Positions 5,289 through 12,935 of a stretch of DNA of 13,752 nt are shown piece by piece. The translations under genes were made by a program, and so were the position numbers. This stretch comes from Candidatus Njordarchaeum guaymasense (lineage in GTDB: Archaea; Asgardarchaeota; Njordarchaeia; Njordarchaeales; Njordarchaeaceae), in assembly GCA_030587605.1 (NCBI GenBank), contig JAUQYT010000099.1, positions 1 through 13,752 on the forward strand, given 5' to 3'. The notes beneath the pieces were generated by a model. The model did not search any database. It was given only the letters and a program-made list of their open reading frames with translations, and was not told the origin of the DNA. The stretch's first letter is position 1. Each line of letters begins with the position of its first letter.

Positions 5289-6269
5289 ATGAGTAAGAAA
5301 CGATCTCCAAAGAGTGTCTTGCCTGACGATAGGTCAGGCGTAGGAGCGGACAAGTTTAGTCAAATCGCTTTTCGGCCACTAACCAAAGAAAACTTGAAGG
5401 CAGTGTATGAGCTGCTCAAGCGGAATGAACCATTCTACTCGATTCCACTGGAATTCTTCAGACGAGGAACCTTAGGTGATGAAGCATACGACCCCAACCT
5501 GACCTTGGTTTTGCCGCACCCTGATACCAACAAACCGATCGCCGCCTTCATCGCCGTGGTCAAGAAAGGCTGGGTAAGAAAGAACTGCTATCTGAAAGCA
5601 TGCGTAGTCGACAAACCATATCAGAGGCAAGGCATTGGATCGAGGATGCTTGAGGAAATCATGCATAGAGCGAGGCGCAAACTCCATTGGTACGATGATA
5701 TACGCTACGGGGATAGTGCCCCTAGGTATTGGGAACCTGGCGTCGACTTACGTCATACTTCCTTGATCTTTTTCCTCAAGAAACACGGATTCGAAACTCG
5801 CGGCATGCGCTACAACCTCACATGCCCCTTAGGCGCAATGACCCAGAAACCAGAATCCGAGAAGAATGGATTCAGATTCGAGCGCGTCAAACCAAGGGAC
5901 TTCAAAGCTACTGTGCAATTCGTGAAGAAGAATTTCCGACTTGGCTTCTGGTCCAGAGAAGTGCCGATAACATATGAGAATAACCCACCGACAACCTTCA
6001 TCGCAAAAGACAAATCTGGAACTATCGTAGGCTTTGCGTCACACGGCACATTTTTCCCGGGATGCTTTGGTCCGACGGGCGTTCAGAAATCGTTGCGCGG
6101 AAGAGGAATCGGCGGAGAACTCCTGCACTGGTGCCTCTGGGACATGAAGCAAGCGAGAATCGACACATGCACAATCATGTGGGTAACGGGGGACACTATC
6201 AAATTCTACTCAAAAGTCCTCGGCGCTTACATCAACCCCGTTTTCTATACGATGAGCCGCAGAATATAA
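5289..6269 (+). CDS. Tandem-domain GNAT family N-acetyltransferase
   Basis: A 326-residue cytosolic acyltransferase with two GNAT domains. The fold moves an acetyl group from acetyl-CoA to an amine; the acceptor is unknown. Domain 1 spans about residues 26-180, with acetyl-CoA motif Q112-R-Q-G-I-G117 after the strand LKACVVD. Domain 2 spans about 195-322, with R270-G-R-G-I-G275 and a late FYSKVLGAY segment typical of the GNAT C-terminal helix and strand. The polar N-terminal 25 residues are likely disordered. ATG 5289 follows GAGG at 5278-5281 with 7 bases between. A hairpin lies just before the RBS and another (5321-5339) inside codons 11-17. The stop overlaps the next start as TAATG. Either domain may be the catalytic one; two-domain GNATs often keep one active. 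Confidence 0.85.
   Translation: MSKKRSPKSVLPDDRSGVGADKFSQIAFRPLTKENLKAVYELLKRNEPFYSIPLEFFRRGTLGDEAYDPNLTLVLPHPDTNKPIAAFIAVVKKGWVRKNCYLKACVVDKPYQRQGIGSRMLEEIMHRARRKLHWYDDIRYGDSAPRYWEPGVDLRHTSLIFFLKKHGFETRGMRYNLTCPLGAMTQKPESEKNGFRFERVKPRDFKATVQFVKKNFRLGFWSREVPITYENNPPTTFIAKDKSGTIVGFASHGTFFPGCFGPTGVQKSLRGRGIGGELLHWCLWDMKQARIDTCTIMWVTGDTIKFYSKVLGAYINPVFYTMSRRI
5321..5339 (+). repeat. Hairpin within the start of the GNAT coding region
   Basis: GCCTGAC (5321-5327) and GTCAGGC (5333-5339) form a perfect 7-bp stem around GATAG. It lies in codons 11-17 of the acetyltransferase gene, in a stretch predicted to be disordered. With the hairpin at 5256-5277 it brackets the start codon. Confidence 0.35.
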
Positions 6270-7372
6270 TGGAGATGATAAAGATTCCCAAGAAAACGTA
6301 CGAGATCTGTGAAATCCCTGGGGATGGCATAGGACCAGAAATAGTCTCTGCGGCAAAAGAGGTCCTGCAGGCCATCCAGGATGTTGCTGGATTTAAGTTG
6401 AGATACCACTTGGCACCATGTGGAGACAAGGTGAAGGAAGAAACTGGAACAGCAATTCCAAAGGAGTCAATTGAAATCTTCAGGAGAAGCGACGCTGCAC
6501 TCAAGGGACCGGTAGGAGAGAATGTGCGAGACTTCGTCGTGGGCTTCAGACAAGAATTCGACCTATACGCCAACATAAGACCCGCGATATCATATCCATC
6601 GATATGTCCCCCCGCATTGAGACCTGACATAAACATTGCGGTAATCAGAGAAAACTCAGAAGGACTGTACAAGTCAATCGAAAATGAAGTAGTTGATGGT
6701 GTCTGGACTGCTACAGGTGTCTACACAGTCAGAGGGTCAGAAAGGATCGCCAAGTTCTCCTTTGAATACGCGAGGAAGAGGCTAAAGCAAGGAATTGGAA
6801 AGGGGGAAGTCGTCCTTGCAACTAAGAAGAACATCTTCAGGAAGAGCCACGGAATGTTCTACGAAGTATTTGAAAGCGTCTCCCACAAATACCCAGACAT
6901 CAAGTTCACTCACTACTACGCAGACGCAGTCTGCGCTTACCTAGTTAGAAGACCGCAAGATTTCGATATAATCACCTCAGAGAACCTACTCGCCGATCTA
7001 ATTAGTGACCTAGCTGGTGAAGTGGCGGGTGGACTCGGGATGACAGCTGGAACGAACATCAACCTAGAAACAAAAATGGGTTTGTTCGAACCAACACACG
7101 GCTGCGCCCCAGATATCGCAGGCACAGGAAAAGCCGATCCAATCGGGCAAATCAGGGCCGCTGGACTGATGCTTGAATTCCTTGGCACAGTCCACAACGA
7201 TGAAAAGTGTATTAATGCCTCCGTACTGGTCGAGAAAGCAATAGAACACCTACTGGTAAAGGAAATAAAAGAAAACTTCCCAATAGAACTGGGTGGGAAA
7301 TCCGACACTTCAATGGTGGGACATAAGATCGCTGGGTACATCAAGGAGCACGCTGTAGCTCTCTCACATTAG
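6269..7372 (+). CDS. NAD-type isocitrate/isopropylmalate dehydrogenase family enzyme
   Basis: A 367-residue beta-decarboxylating dehydrogenase that oxidises a 2-hydroxy acid and removes CO2, using Mg2+ or Mn2+. Visible landmarks are GDGIGPE (18-24), the substrate-contact arginines near Arg94, Arg104 and Arg127 (RENSEGLY, 127-134), KKN (186-188), Asp219, the metal-binding pair Asp243/Asp247 in ADLISD, and EPTHGCAPDIAG (274-285). The Asp-Ile after Ala-Pro resembles NAD-linked enzymes, where NADP-linked isocitrate dehydrogenases have Lys-Tyr. The substrate could be isocitrate, 3-isopropylmalate, homoisocitrate or tartrate-like acids; no leucine-pathway or lysine-pathway gene adjoins to decide. 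I chose ATG 6269, overlapping the GNAT stop as TAATG; the open frame extends back to 6062 but those residues are an out-of-frame reading of the GNAT gene. ATG 6275 is an alternative. Confidence 0.85.
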   Translation: MEMIKIPKKTYEICEIPGDGIGPEIVSAAKEVLQAIQDVAGFKLRYHLAPCGDKVKEETGTAIPKESIEIFRRSDAALKGPVGENVRDFVVGFRQEFDLYANIRPAISYPSICPPALRPDINIAVIRENSEGLYKSIENEVVDGVWTATGVYTVRGSERIAKFSFEYARKRLKQGIGKGEVVLATKKNIFRKSHGMFYEVFESVSHKYPDIKFTHYYADAVCAYLVRRPQDFDIITSENLLADLISDLAGEVAGGLGMTAGTNINLETKMGLFEPTHGCAPDIAGTGKADPIGQIRAAGLMLEFLGTVHNDEKCINASVLVEKAIEHLLVKEIKENFPIELGGKSDTSMVGHKIAGYIKEHAVALSH

Positions 7373-7380
7373 CAAATAAC

Positions 7381-7911
7381 ATGTTGGTGTTTTGTTTGCA
7401 GAGAGATCGAGAATCAACGAAAAAAAAGAATAATACAGAGAGAAAGAAAGAAGGAAAGGCCTATGAAGGTCTCGACAAGAAAACAGCTCTACTTATGAAA
7501 GACTACGAAGTGCTAACTCAACAAGTTGATGAAAGGATGCGTCATGTTTGGAATCTTGGGGCAATATTCGTGCCACTGTCTTTCCTTATCTTCGCATATG
7601 CAGTCACAAGTGAGAAGAATATGGTTGATCCCGTCAGCGGTAAGATACTTCTTATGTTTGCATCCTTGACTTGCTACTTCGTTTGGTTCGCCTTGTATCT
7701 GCGCAACCGTAAATACAATCAACCGAGCTATGACCGTATCCACAAGATAGAGGAAAAACTAGGCTTGTATGCTTACAAGTTCTTAGACGATGTGCGGAAA
7801 GCGCATTGGATTACAAGAAGGAGTAAATCAATCTTCGTAGTAGCCTCCTTCTCACTAGTCATCCTTTGGGGGCTTCTCTTTCTTCCTCAGATATTAATTC
7901 TCTTTTCTTGA
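7381..7911 (+). CDS. Small membrane protein, three predicted spans (176 aa)
   Basis: A 176-residue protein with a highly charged N-terminus, KKKNNTERKKEGK (14-26), then a helical stretch (DKKTALLMKDYEVLTQQVDERMRHVW, 32-57). Three hydrophobic spans follow at about 58-75, 88-107 and 150-175. Between spans 2 and 3 is a conserved-looking cytoplasmic segment with YDRIHKIEEKLGLYAYKFLDD (117-137). The layout, with a helix before span 1 and an R-I-x-x-I-E-E-K-L-G helix between spans, resembles uncharacterised prokaryotic SLATT/RipA-like membrane proteins, but I cannot confirm the family. No ribosome binding site precedes ATG 7381, and ATG 7495 is a possible later start, so the true start is uncertain. 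It lies 8 bases after the dehydrogenase stop and may be cotranscribed. Confidence 0.6.
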   Translation: MLVFCLQRDRESTKKKNNTERKKEGKAYEGLDKKTALLMKDYEVLTQQVDERMRHVWNLGAIFVPLSFLIFAYAVTSEKNMVDPVSGKILLMFASLTCYFVWFALYLRNRKYNQPSYDRIHKIEEKLGLYAYKFLDDVRKAHWITRRSKSIFVVASFSLVILWGLLFLPQILILFS

Positions 7912-7953
7912 CTCTCATGAGATCAATGTGTTGCTCTGATCGACATTCACCAG

Positions 7954-9333
7954 TTAGTCAGCGCTTAGAATAGCCTGCTGTTTCTTCAGTATTCGTTGGA
8001 GAGCTTGAATGTCCAAATCGCGCACGATACCATTCCCTTTAGCGACCAATGCTGCTGCGCAGCCCGCAGCGTGTCCTGTGGCTAAGCACGTCGCTGCTCC
8101 CCGTAGAGATGCGTTGGCTTCGTGGTCGCTTGAAATACACCGACCTGCCACCAAGAGGTTCTTGACCTTTTTCGGGATGAGCGCCCTGAACGGAATATCG
8201 TGGTTGCCTCTCAGGAAAGTTATCTCAAATACTCCATCTTTCATGTGGCGGTCCAAGGCGCGACAATTCAAGGCTACCACATCCTGAAAGCGAGCGTTGT
8301 TAAGCAAATCGTCAACAGTTAGCACGTAGTCCCCGATTATGCGTCTGGTCTCCCGTACGCCTAGGTGAGAAGTTCCGATCACGAACGCATCTTCGAAGCC
8401 GGGCACATTCTTCTTCAAGTAAGCCAAGTGCTCCATCGCTCGGTGGCGGGATTCCATCTCAGCGTAGGTTAAACCGTGTACGTCGGTGCCATCAATTTCA
8501 ACTGATCCTTGAACTCGGCTAACGCTACGGTGGATCAGTAGTTTCACTGTGGGCATGGGTCCCACATGCTTGATGCCACTTTTCTCGTCGAGACCTTGGG
8601 TTTCTTCCCCAAGTATGATAACACTAAACATGGGTTGGATGCCAGAGGTTTTGTTTCCGTCTTCAGGGTTGCCCTCGATCACGGTTCGATCGGGGTTGTC
8701 TTTTGTCCACTTGATTACCTTGGCTGCGTCCACATTGCACACGGTAAGGTCGACCGATGTCTGCCACAGTTTGTCGGGCTTCAGTTTCTCCGTTGGGGCA
8801 CGAGCCGCGAAGGCAATATCGGCGTCTCCCGTGGCATCTACGAACACTTTTCCTTTGACCACCCTTCGGCCAGACTTGGTCTCCACGACGATGCCCTTGA
8901 TCACGCCGTTCTTAATGAGGAGTTCGCTCCCCCAGCTGTAGAGATACAGGTCTAAGCCAGCCTGAGCGACCATCTCCAGAGCCACTCTCTTGATGGTTTC
9001 TGGGAAGATCTGAACTCGCCAGTTCTTGCGGTCTAAGATCGCGGCGCCCTCTTTTTCCATGCGTTCCATGACTTCCCAGCCAATACCTTTGATGATCTGG
9101 TGCCCCTCTGAGTCACCGAAAGAGCTGGGACCAGTACAATATGTACCAGTCAACGATCCGCCAAGGTACCCCAGCCGTTCGATGAGCACCGCGCGGGCAC
9201 CCGTTCTAGCAGCAGCCACAGCAGATAGGAAACCAGCTGTTCCTCCCCCAACCACCACGACGTCTGCTTCAGCCAAAACTGGAAGTGTACAACTTGGCAT
9301 CCTGACAGTGTCCAACTTCCTCGCCTGCGGCAT
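7954..9333 (-). CDS. FAD-dependent oxidoreductase (FAD_oxidored type)
   Basis: A 459-residue flavoprotein. The N-terminal Rossmann fold carries VVVVGGGTAG (25-34) and ends in a ribose-binding glutamate (Glu52 in LIERLGYLGG). The C-terminal FAD-binding part contains LLVAGRCISSDHEANASLRG, close to the end, followed by a Gly/Ala-rich helix. This arrangement fits the FAD_oxidored family (PF12831), which oxidises small hydroxy or amino compounds; the substrate is not evident. The first half also has a Cys in LTGTYCTGPS (62-71). I chose ATG 9333 tentatively; TTG 9357 adds eight residues and ATG 9300 removes eleven, and none has a clear ribosome binding site. The aminotransferase gene ends 100 bases upstream on the same strand, so they are likely a transcript unit, perhaps dehydrogenating an amine or glyoxylate-related substrate; this is inference. 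Confidence 0.8.
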   Translation of the reverse strand: MPQARKLDTVRMPSCTLPVLAEADVVVVGGGTAGFLSAVAAARTGARAVLIERLGYLGGSLTGTYCTGPSSFGDSEGHQIIKGIGWEVMERMEKEGAAILDRKNWRVQIFPETIKRVALEMVAQAGLDLYLYSWGSELLIKNGVIKGIVVETKSGRRVVKGKVFVDATGDADIAFAARAPTEKLKPDKLWQTSVDLTVCNVDAAKVIKWTKDNPDRTVIEGNPEDGNKTSGIQPMFSVIILGEETQGLDEKSGIKHVGPMPTVKLLIHRSVSRVQGSVEIDGTDVHGLTYAEMESRHRAMEHLAYLKKNVPGFEDAFVIGTSHLGVRETRRIIGDYVLTVDDLLNNARFQDVVALNCRALDRHMKDGVFEITFLRGNHDIPFRALIPKKVKNLLVAGRCISSDHEANASLRGAATCLATGHAAGCAAALVAKGNGIVRDLDIQALQRILKKQQAILSAD

Positions 9334-9433
9334 GACACTTGTCCATCTCTCAATCAATGGATAGGTTGCTTCACAGAAGCGGTATTCCTCGCCGACTCAG
9401 GATGAATCCGATTTGACATTATTAGTCTCGGGA

Positions 9434-10588
9434 TCAAAGATACTTGAGTTTGTTCTTGATTTGCGCGACGACATTCTTGGTTTCTATCATCTTTCCAAGC
9501 TTGTTTAGAGAATCCCCGACTGATTCAAGTGTCCTGAGAATATCGTCGGATGTCACGATGCCCATGTGTCCGATTCGAAGTGTTCTGCCCTTCAGTTTAC
9601 CTAGTCCCCCAGCACAAACGACGTTGTATGTCTTTTTCATGGTGTTGCGTAAGTCTCCATCATTGATTCCTTCTGGCACATCGAAGACTGTAAGTGTGTT
9701 TGCTCTGAAATTATCCTCGGTGTATATGTGTAAGCCCATAGCTTCGATTCCCATTCGCATCGCCTCTGCGGCCACTAAGTGGCGGCGCCAACGTTTTTCG
9801 AGTCCTTCTTTAAGCACAAGGTGGAGCGCCTCTCTCAGCGCGAAGATTAGCGGTACAGATGGCGTTGCAAAATAGCTTCTACTCTTCGGGTCCTGCATCA
9901 CAAATCTCCATCGGGTGAAATCCCCGTAATAGGTTCCAACCGGAAGCTTTCTCTTCTCAATAGCCTTCTGAGCATTCTGGCTGAAGGTGAGTAGTGCCAG
10001 ACCTGGTGGCGCTGCGATGGCTTTTTGGGAGGCAGTCAAACACACGTCAATATTCCAGTTGTCGACCTGAACCTCCATTCCTCCCATCGAGCAAACGGTG
10101 TCGACTATGTAGAGCGTGTCGAAGTTCTTCACTACTTCCCCAATCTCCTTGATTGGGTTCGCGATCCCAGTGGCTGTGTCTACGTGAACAATGGTCAGCG
10201 CCTTGTATTTGCCCTTCTCAAGCCTCTCCCTGATTAAGGATGGTTCAGCATGGCGACCCCACTCAAATTCAACGGAATCCGCTCCGATTCCGTGGGCTTC
10301 CGCGATTTCTCCGAAGCGTTCGCCGAAAAAACCATTGTTTACGCAGAGGATCTTTTCGCCCGGCTCAACAACATTGCAGAGTGCGGTCTCCATGCCAAGA
10401 GTGCCAGAACCAGCGAGGATGAATGGCTGACCTTTAGTCTGGAAAAGTTTCGCCGTCATTTTGAGCGCGTCTTCAAAAGCCTCGGTGAATTCGTCGCTAA
10501 CATGGCTCACTATCTGCCTCGCCATTGCGCGAAGGACTTTCTCCGGGACTGGTGTCGGACCAGGAATCATAAGAAGTTCCTTACCCAA
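9434..10588 (-). CDS. Class-V aminotransferase, alanine/serine-glyoxylate type
   Basis: A 384-residue PLP enzyme of the alanine-glyoxylate / serine-pyruvate group, which moves an amino group between a small amino acid and glyoxylate or pyruvate. It opens with LLMIPGPTPVPEKVL (5-19). Visible are the phosphate-binding SGTLGME (61-67), Asp163 in YIVDT, the PLP lysine Lys189 in TASQKAIAAPPG, and Arg338 in LRIGHMG that should grip the substrate carboxylate. The usual HRS near residue 29 is HVS. The start is TTG 10588: GGGAGGG lies about 10 bases before it and the KELLMIPGP opening is what relatives show; ATG 10570 would remove those residues. It precedes the FAD oxidoreductase gene on the same strand, and the two probably act on related small molecules. 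Confidence 0.85.
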   Translation of the reverse strand: MGKELLMIPGPTPVPEKVLRAMARQIVSHVSDEFTEAFEDALKMTAKLFQTKGQPFILAGSGTLGMETALCNVVEPGEKILCVNNGFFGERFGEIAEAHGIGADSVEFEWGRHAEPSLIRERLEKGKYKALTIVHVDTATGIANPIKEIGEVVKNFDTLYIVDTVCSMGGMEVQVDNWNIDVCLTASQKAIAAPPGLALLTFSQNAQKAIEKRKLPVGTYYGDFTRWRFVMQDPKSRSYFATPSVPLIFALREALHLVLKEGLEKRWRRHLVAAEAMRMGIEAMGLHIYTEDNFRANTLTVFDVPEGINDGDLRNTMKKTYNVVCAGGLGKLKGRTLRIGHMGIVTSDDILRTLESVGDSLNKLGKMIETKNVVAQIKNKLKYL

Positions 10589-10599
10589 GCGATATTTCC

Positions 10600-10662
10600 C
10601 TCCCTTTTCTCAATATCTAAACATGGTTTTTCTACACGTACTTAACTCTTCTCCCTTTTCTC
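10600..10662 (-). promoter_or_regulatory. Direct repeat GAGAAAAGGGAG upstream of the aminotransferase
   Basis: The 12-base GAGAAAAGGGAG, read on the minus strand, occurs at 10600-10611 and 10651-10662. The first copy includes the ribosome binding site of the aminotransferase gene; the second lies 51 bases upstream and precedes no gene start I can find. TTTAGATATT between them is a weak TATA candidate. The second copy may be a remnant of a duplicated leader or a binding site. Confidence 0.35.
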
Positions 10663-10724
10663 GACTAGCTTCTGATCAATGTTTCAAATGGGACGGATCG
10701 TGCGGAAATTGTCGTGTCCGAAAG

Positions 10725-10740
10725 GAAGGAAAAAAACCGA
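10725..10740 (-). terminator. T-run terminator after the first transporter
   Basis: On the minus strand, seven consecutive T residues (10730-10736) follow the TGA stop (10745-10747) within 10 bases, with a pyrimidine-rich tail. No hairpin is visible, which is usual for archaeal terminators. Confidence 0.5.
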
Positions 10741-10744
10741 TCAT

Positions 10745-11668
10745 TCACCTTTTCTTGCCGGCTGTTGGCTTACTTCCGATCTTGCTGATAGCTACCTTGC
10801 GTCCTGCCAGCAAGTAGGTACTAGTGAGCACCAAGGCTATCCCGAGCAAAAGGAACGGTATTGAATAGTTGTATGGAGGCGTCATTGCGAAGATAAGCAA
10901 GTAGACAAATGGCGGACTGACTTGTGTAGGAATCTGTTGTAGCGTGTTGAGAATACTTGCCTGACCATACTTATAGGCAGTCTGTTGATTGGCAATAGCA
11001 ATCAGGTTCGCTCCAGGAAGAAGGATGCAGGATGCGATGAAGTATAGCCATTCGTATGAATTTGCCGTACCTTGGAAAACCTTCAGAATTGTTCCCGACA
11101 AGGGCGCCACCCAGAAGTTCGTCAGCAGAAACATGAAACCCGCAGCGAAGATGAGCAGATTGGCTCGTCCCTTGCCGCTATGTCTCTGAAAAGCAAAGAA
11201 GAATCCCCACAGTACGAATAGAAGTATGGTGAAGGCGGTTATGTTAACAAGGAGCTGTGGAGCGGTGTAATCAAGATCCTCCATTTTGATGGCAAGTTGG
11301 CTCATACCCAAGAAGAAAATCGCTGCTATCATTACTATGATTCCAGAATAGTCATACTTTCCAAGTCGTTCCTTGTTTATCTTCACTGACCCGATTGCCA
11401 GCACAATTAGCCCTGAATTCATCAGTCCTGGGACGAGTGCCGGACCAACGAACATATTAGCTCCAATGACGAATACGGCCGGAGTAAACATGCCAAGGAT
11501 GATCCCGAGGATCCACATTGGACTCTTTATCAGTTGCCGAAAGAATCTCCTTTCTCTTTCCTTTGGAGGAATCTCGTTGACTACCTTCTTTTGAAGGATT
11601 ACACCAGTGTTTGAAATTATTCCCCCGACAACTGCGAGTAAGACCCAGAGCCAATAATCATCCGCCAT
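10745..11668 (-). CDS. DMT/NIPA-like multi-span membrane transporter, paralogue 1
   Basis: A 307-residue integral membrane protein with about nine or ten hydrophobic spans, beginning at residues 7-24 and ending with LLLGIALVLTSTYLLAG. It aligns almost without gaps to the two following genes. Shared landmarks are GGIISNTGVILQKKVVNEIP near the start, ALVPGLMNSGLIVLAIGSVKINKERL in the middle, and QTAYKYGQAS followed by LNTLQQIPTQ. The early Gly-rich helix ending in QKK recalls NIPA-type and other drug/metabolite-transporter proteins, so a metal-ion or small-solute carrier is plausible; substrate unknown. I chose ATG 11668, with GGGAG 8 bases upstream; ATG 11686 adds six residues and overlaps that site. 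It has a longer basic tail (KIGSKPTAGKKR) than the other two copies. Confidence 0.75.
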   Translation of the reverse strand: MADDYWLWVLLAVVGGIISNTGVILQKKVVNEIPPKERERRFFRQLIKSPMWILGIILGMFTPAVFVIGANMFVGPALVPGLMNSGLIVLAIGSVKINKERLGKYDYSGIIVMIAAIFFLGMSQLAIKMEDLDYTAPQLLVNITAFTILLFVLWGFFFAFQRHSGKGRANLLIFAAGFMFLLTNFWVAPLSGTILKVFQGTANSYEWLYFIASCILLPGANLIAIANQQTAYKYGQASILNTLQQIPTQVSPPFVYLLIFAMTPPYNYSIPFLLLGIALVLTSTYLLAGRKVAISKIGSKPTAGKKR

Positions 11669-11778
11669 ACTAGTGGCTCCCTTCATTGCAGACTACAAGC
11701 GTAATTTCGACTTCTTTCGGCTATTCTTGGATCAATAGTGGTGAGTCACTGTTCTTCTTACATATTACCTTTTGCCCA

Positions 11779-11805
11779 GAAAAAAAGAGGAAATGAGGCT
11801 CATTT
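11779..11805 (-). terminator. Hairpin plus T-run terminator over the stop of paralogue 2
   Basis: On the minus strand, the palindrome AAATGAGCCTCATTT (11791-11805) is followed after CCTC by seven T residues (11780-11786). The stop codon TGA is inside the left arm. This has the form of an intrinsic terminator, unusual for an archaeon, and separates paralogue 2 from paralogue 1. Confidence 0.6.
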
Positions 11806-12693
11806 GATCTTGCTGATTTCTTCCTTGCGTCTTGCCAACAGGAAAGAACTAATTAGTACCAAAGCTGTTCCGAGGAGGAGCAGAGGCAACGAATAATCAA
11901 ACGGAGGGGTCGACTGAAATACCAGTAGATAGACGAAAGGCGGGGCCATTTGCGTAGGAAACTGCTGAAGAGTGTTAAGGGTACTTGCTTGACCATACTT
12001 GTAGGCTGTCTGCTGGGTCGCAACGGCGATTATGGCCGATGCACTTAGTATTACACTGGACATAATGAAGAATGTCAATTCATTTGTTGTGGCAGTACCC
12101 TGGAAGGCATCGAAAATGGTTCCTGACAATGGAGCAATCCAGAAATTCTGTTGTGCGAACATGAAGCCAGCCGCGAAGATCAGTAGGACTGCTCGGTAAT
12201 TCTTGCTACCTTTTTGGATGACGGCAAAGAAGCCCCAACCTATGAATAGGGCTACTCCAAACAAGATCGAATTCAGGAGAACCCATTGAGCGTTCAGGTC
12301 AAATGTTGCCATACTGATTGAAAGCCTGCTCAAGCCTAGGAAGAAAATCGCGACTATCATCAGTGTGATTCCTGTGTAGTCGGATCGGTCAAGGTGTTCT
12401 TTGTTGATCTTTACTGAACCGATTGCCAGCACAATCAGGCCTGCGGCCATTAGACCTGGGACGAGGGCTGGACCGACATACAGCTGGGCAAGGATGACAA
12501 ATACCGCGGGGGCAAACGAGCCAAGAATCAAACCAAGAAGCCATAATGGTTTCTTCACTAATGATCGAAAGAACCGTTGTTCTTTGAACCTGGTTGGGAT
12601 TTCATTAACAACTTTCTTCTGACAGATTACGCCAACGCTTGAAATGGATCCTCCAAGAATCGCACATATGACACCGATCAAGTACTCATCCAT
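11800..12693 (-). CDS. DMT/NIPA-like multi-span membrane transporter, paralogue 2
   Basis: A 297-residue membrane protein, paralogous to the genes on both sides. It keeps the same order of landmarks: GGSISSVGVICQKKVVNEIP (15-34), ALVPGLMAAGLIVLAIGSVKINKEHL, FIGWGFFAVIQKGSKNYRAVLLIFAAGFM, and QTAYKYGQASTLNTLQQFPTQ, then a short KEEISKIK tail. ATG 12693 is the only sensible start; GGAG lies about 12 bases ahead and a TATA-like CTTAATATA at 12761-12769 precedes it. It ends in its own hairpin terminator, so it is probably transcribed alone. Transport of a cation or small organic solute is inferred from family resemblance; adjacent enzymes may handle the solute, which is speculative. Confidence 0.75.
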   Translation of the reverse strand: MDEYLIGVICAILGGSISSVGVICQKKVVNEIPTRFKEQRFFRSLVKKPLWLLGLILGSFAPAVFVILAQLYVGPALVPGLMAAGLIVLAIGSVKINKEHLDRSDYTGITLMIVAIFFLGLSRLSISMATFDLNAQWVLLNSILFGVALFIGWGFFAVIQKGSKNYRAVLLIFAAGFMFAQQNFWIAPLSGTIFDAFQGTATTNELTFFIMSSVILSASAIIAVATQQTAYKYGQASTLNTLQQFPTQMAPPFVYLLVFQSTPPFDYSLPLLLLGTALVLISSFLLARRKEEISKIK

Positions 12694-12760
12694 GTTATTT
12701 GTCGCACTCCTTCACAATGCATTGACCTCGGAGCCTTTCTGACCTTTTCTTCGGCACTGC

Positions 12761-12769
12761 TATATTAAG
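12761..12769 (-). promoter_or_regulatory. TATA-like box of paralogue 2
   Basis: CTTAATATA on the minus strand, about 68 bases before ATG 12693, predicting a leader of about 40 bases. The rest of the 242-base spacer (12694-12935) has no gene or repeat that I can support. Confidence 0.4.
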
Positions 12770-12935
12770 ATGATGGATTCGGATTGATCATTCATTGTCC
12801 GCTTCTCCTTTTTACACCGTCTCTATCCTTCGTAGTTAATCTTGGATGGACGGCTTAGCGTTTCTAGTCGATTCTCAAGCAGTCTCAGAGGATCTTCAAA
12901 ACGTATCTTGGTCAAAAGACGCAGAAAGTAGAGAC

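Noticed and set aside
6062..6268. 69-residue N-terminal extension of the dehydrogenase
   Set aside because: It is the GNAT gene read in another frame and is rich in Arg, His and Pro; the family starts at about residue 70 where TAATG provides a start.
7921..7941. GATCA/TGATC inverted repeat between convergent genes
   Set aside because: Only five pairs with an 11-base loop and no T-run; easily expected by chance.
8549..8955. Two overlapping 130-residue frames opposite the FAD oxidoreductase
   Set aside because: Both lie opposite a clear enzyme gene with intact motifs and have no ribosome site or family features.
11373..12622. Two similar plus-strand frames (11373-11594 and 12401-12622), apparently a conserved pair
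   Set aside because: They are antisense to the same segment of two paralogous transporters, so their likeness follows from the duplication and does not indicate a gene.
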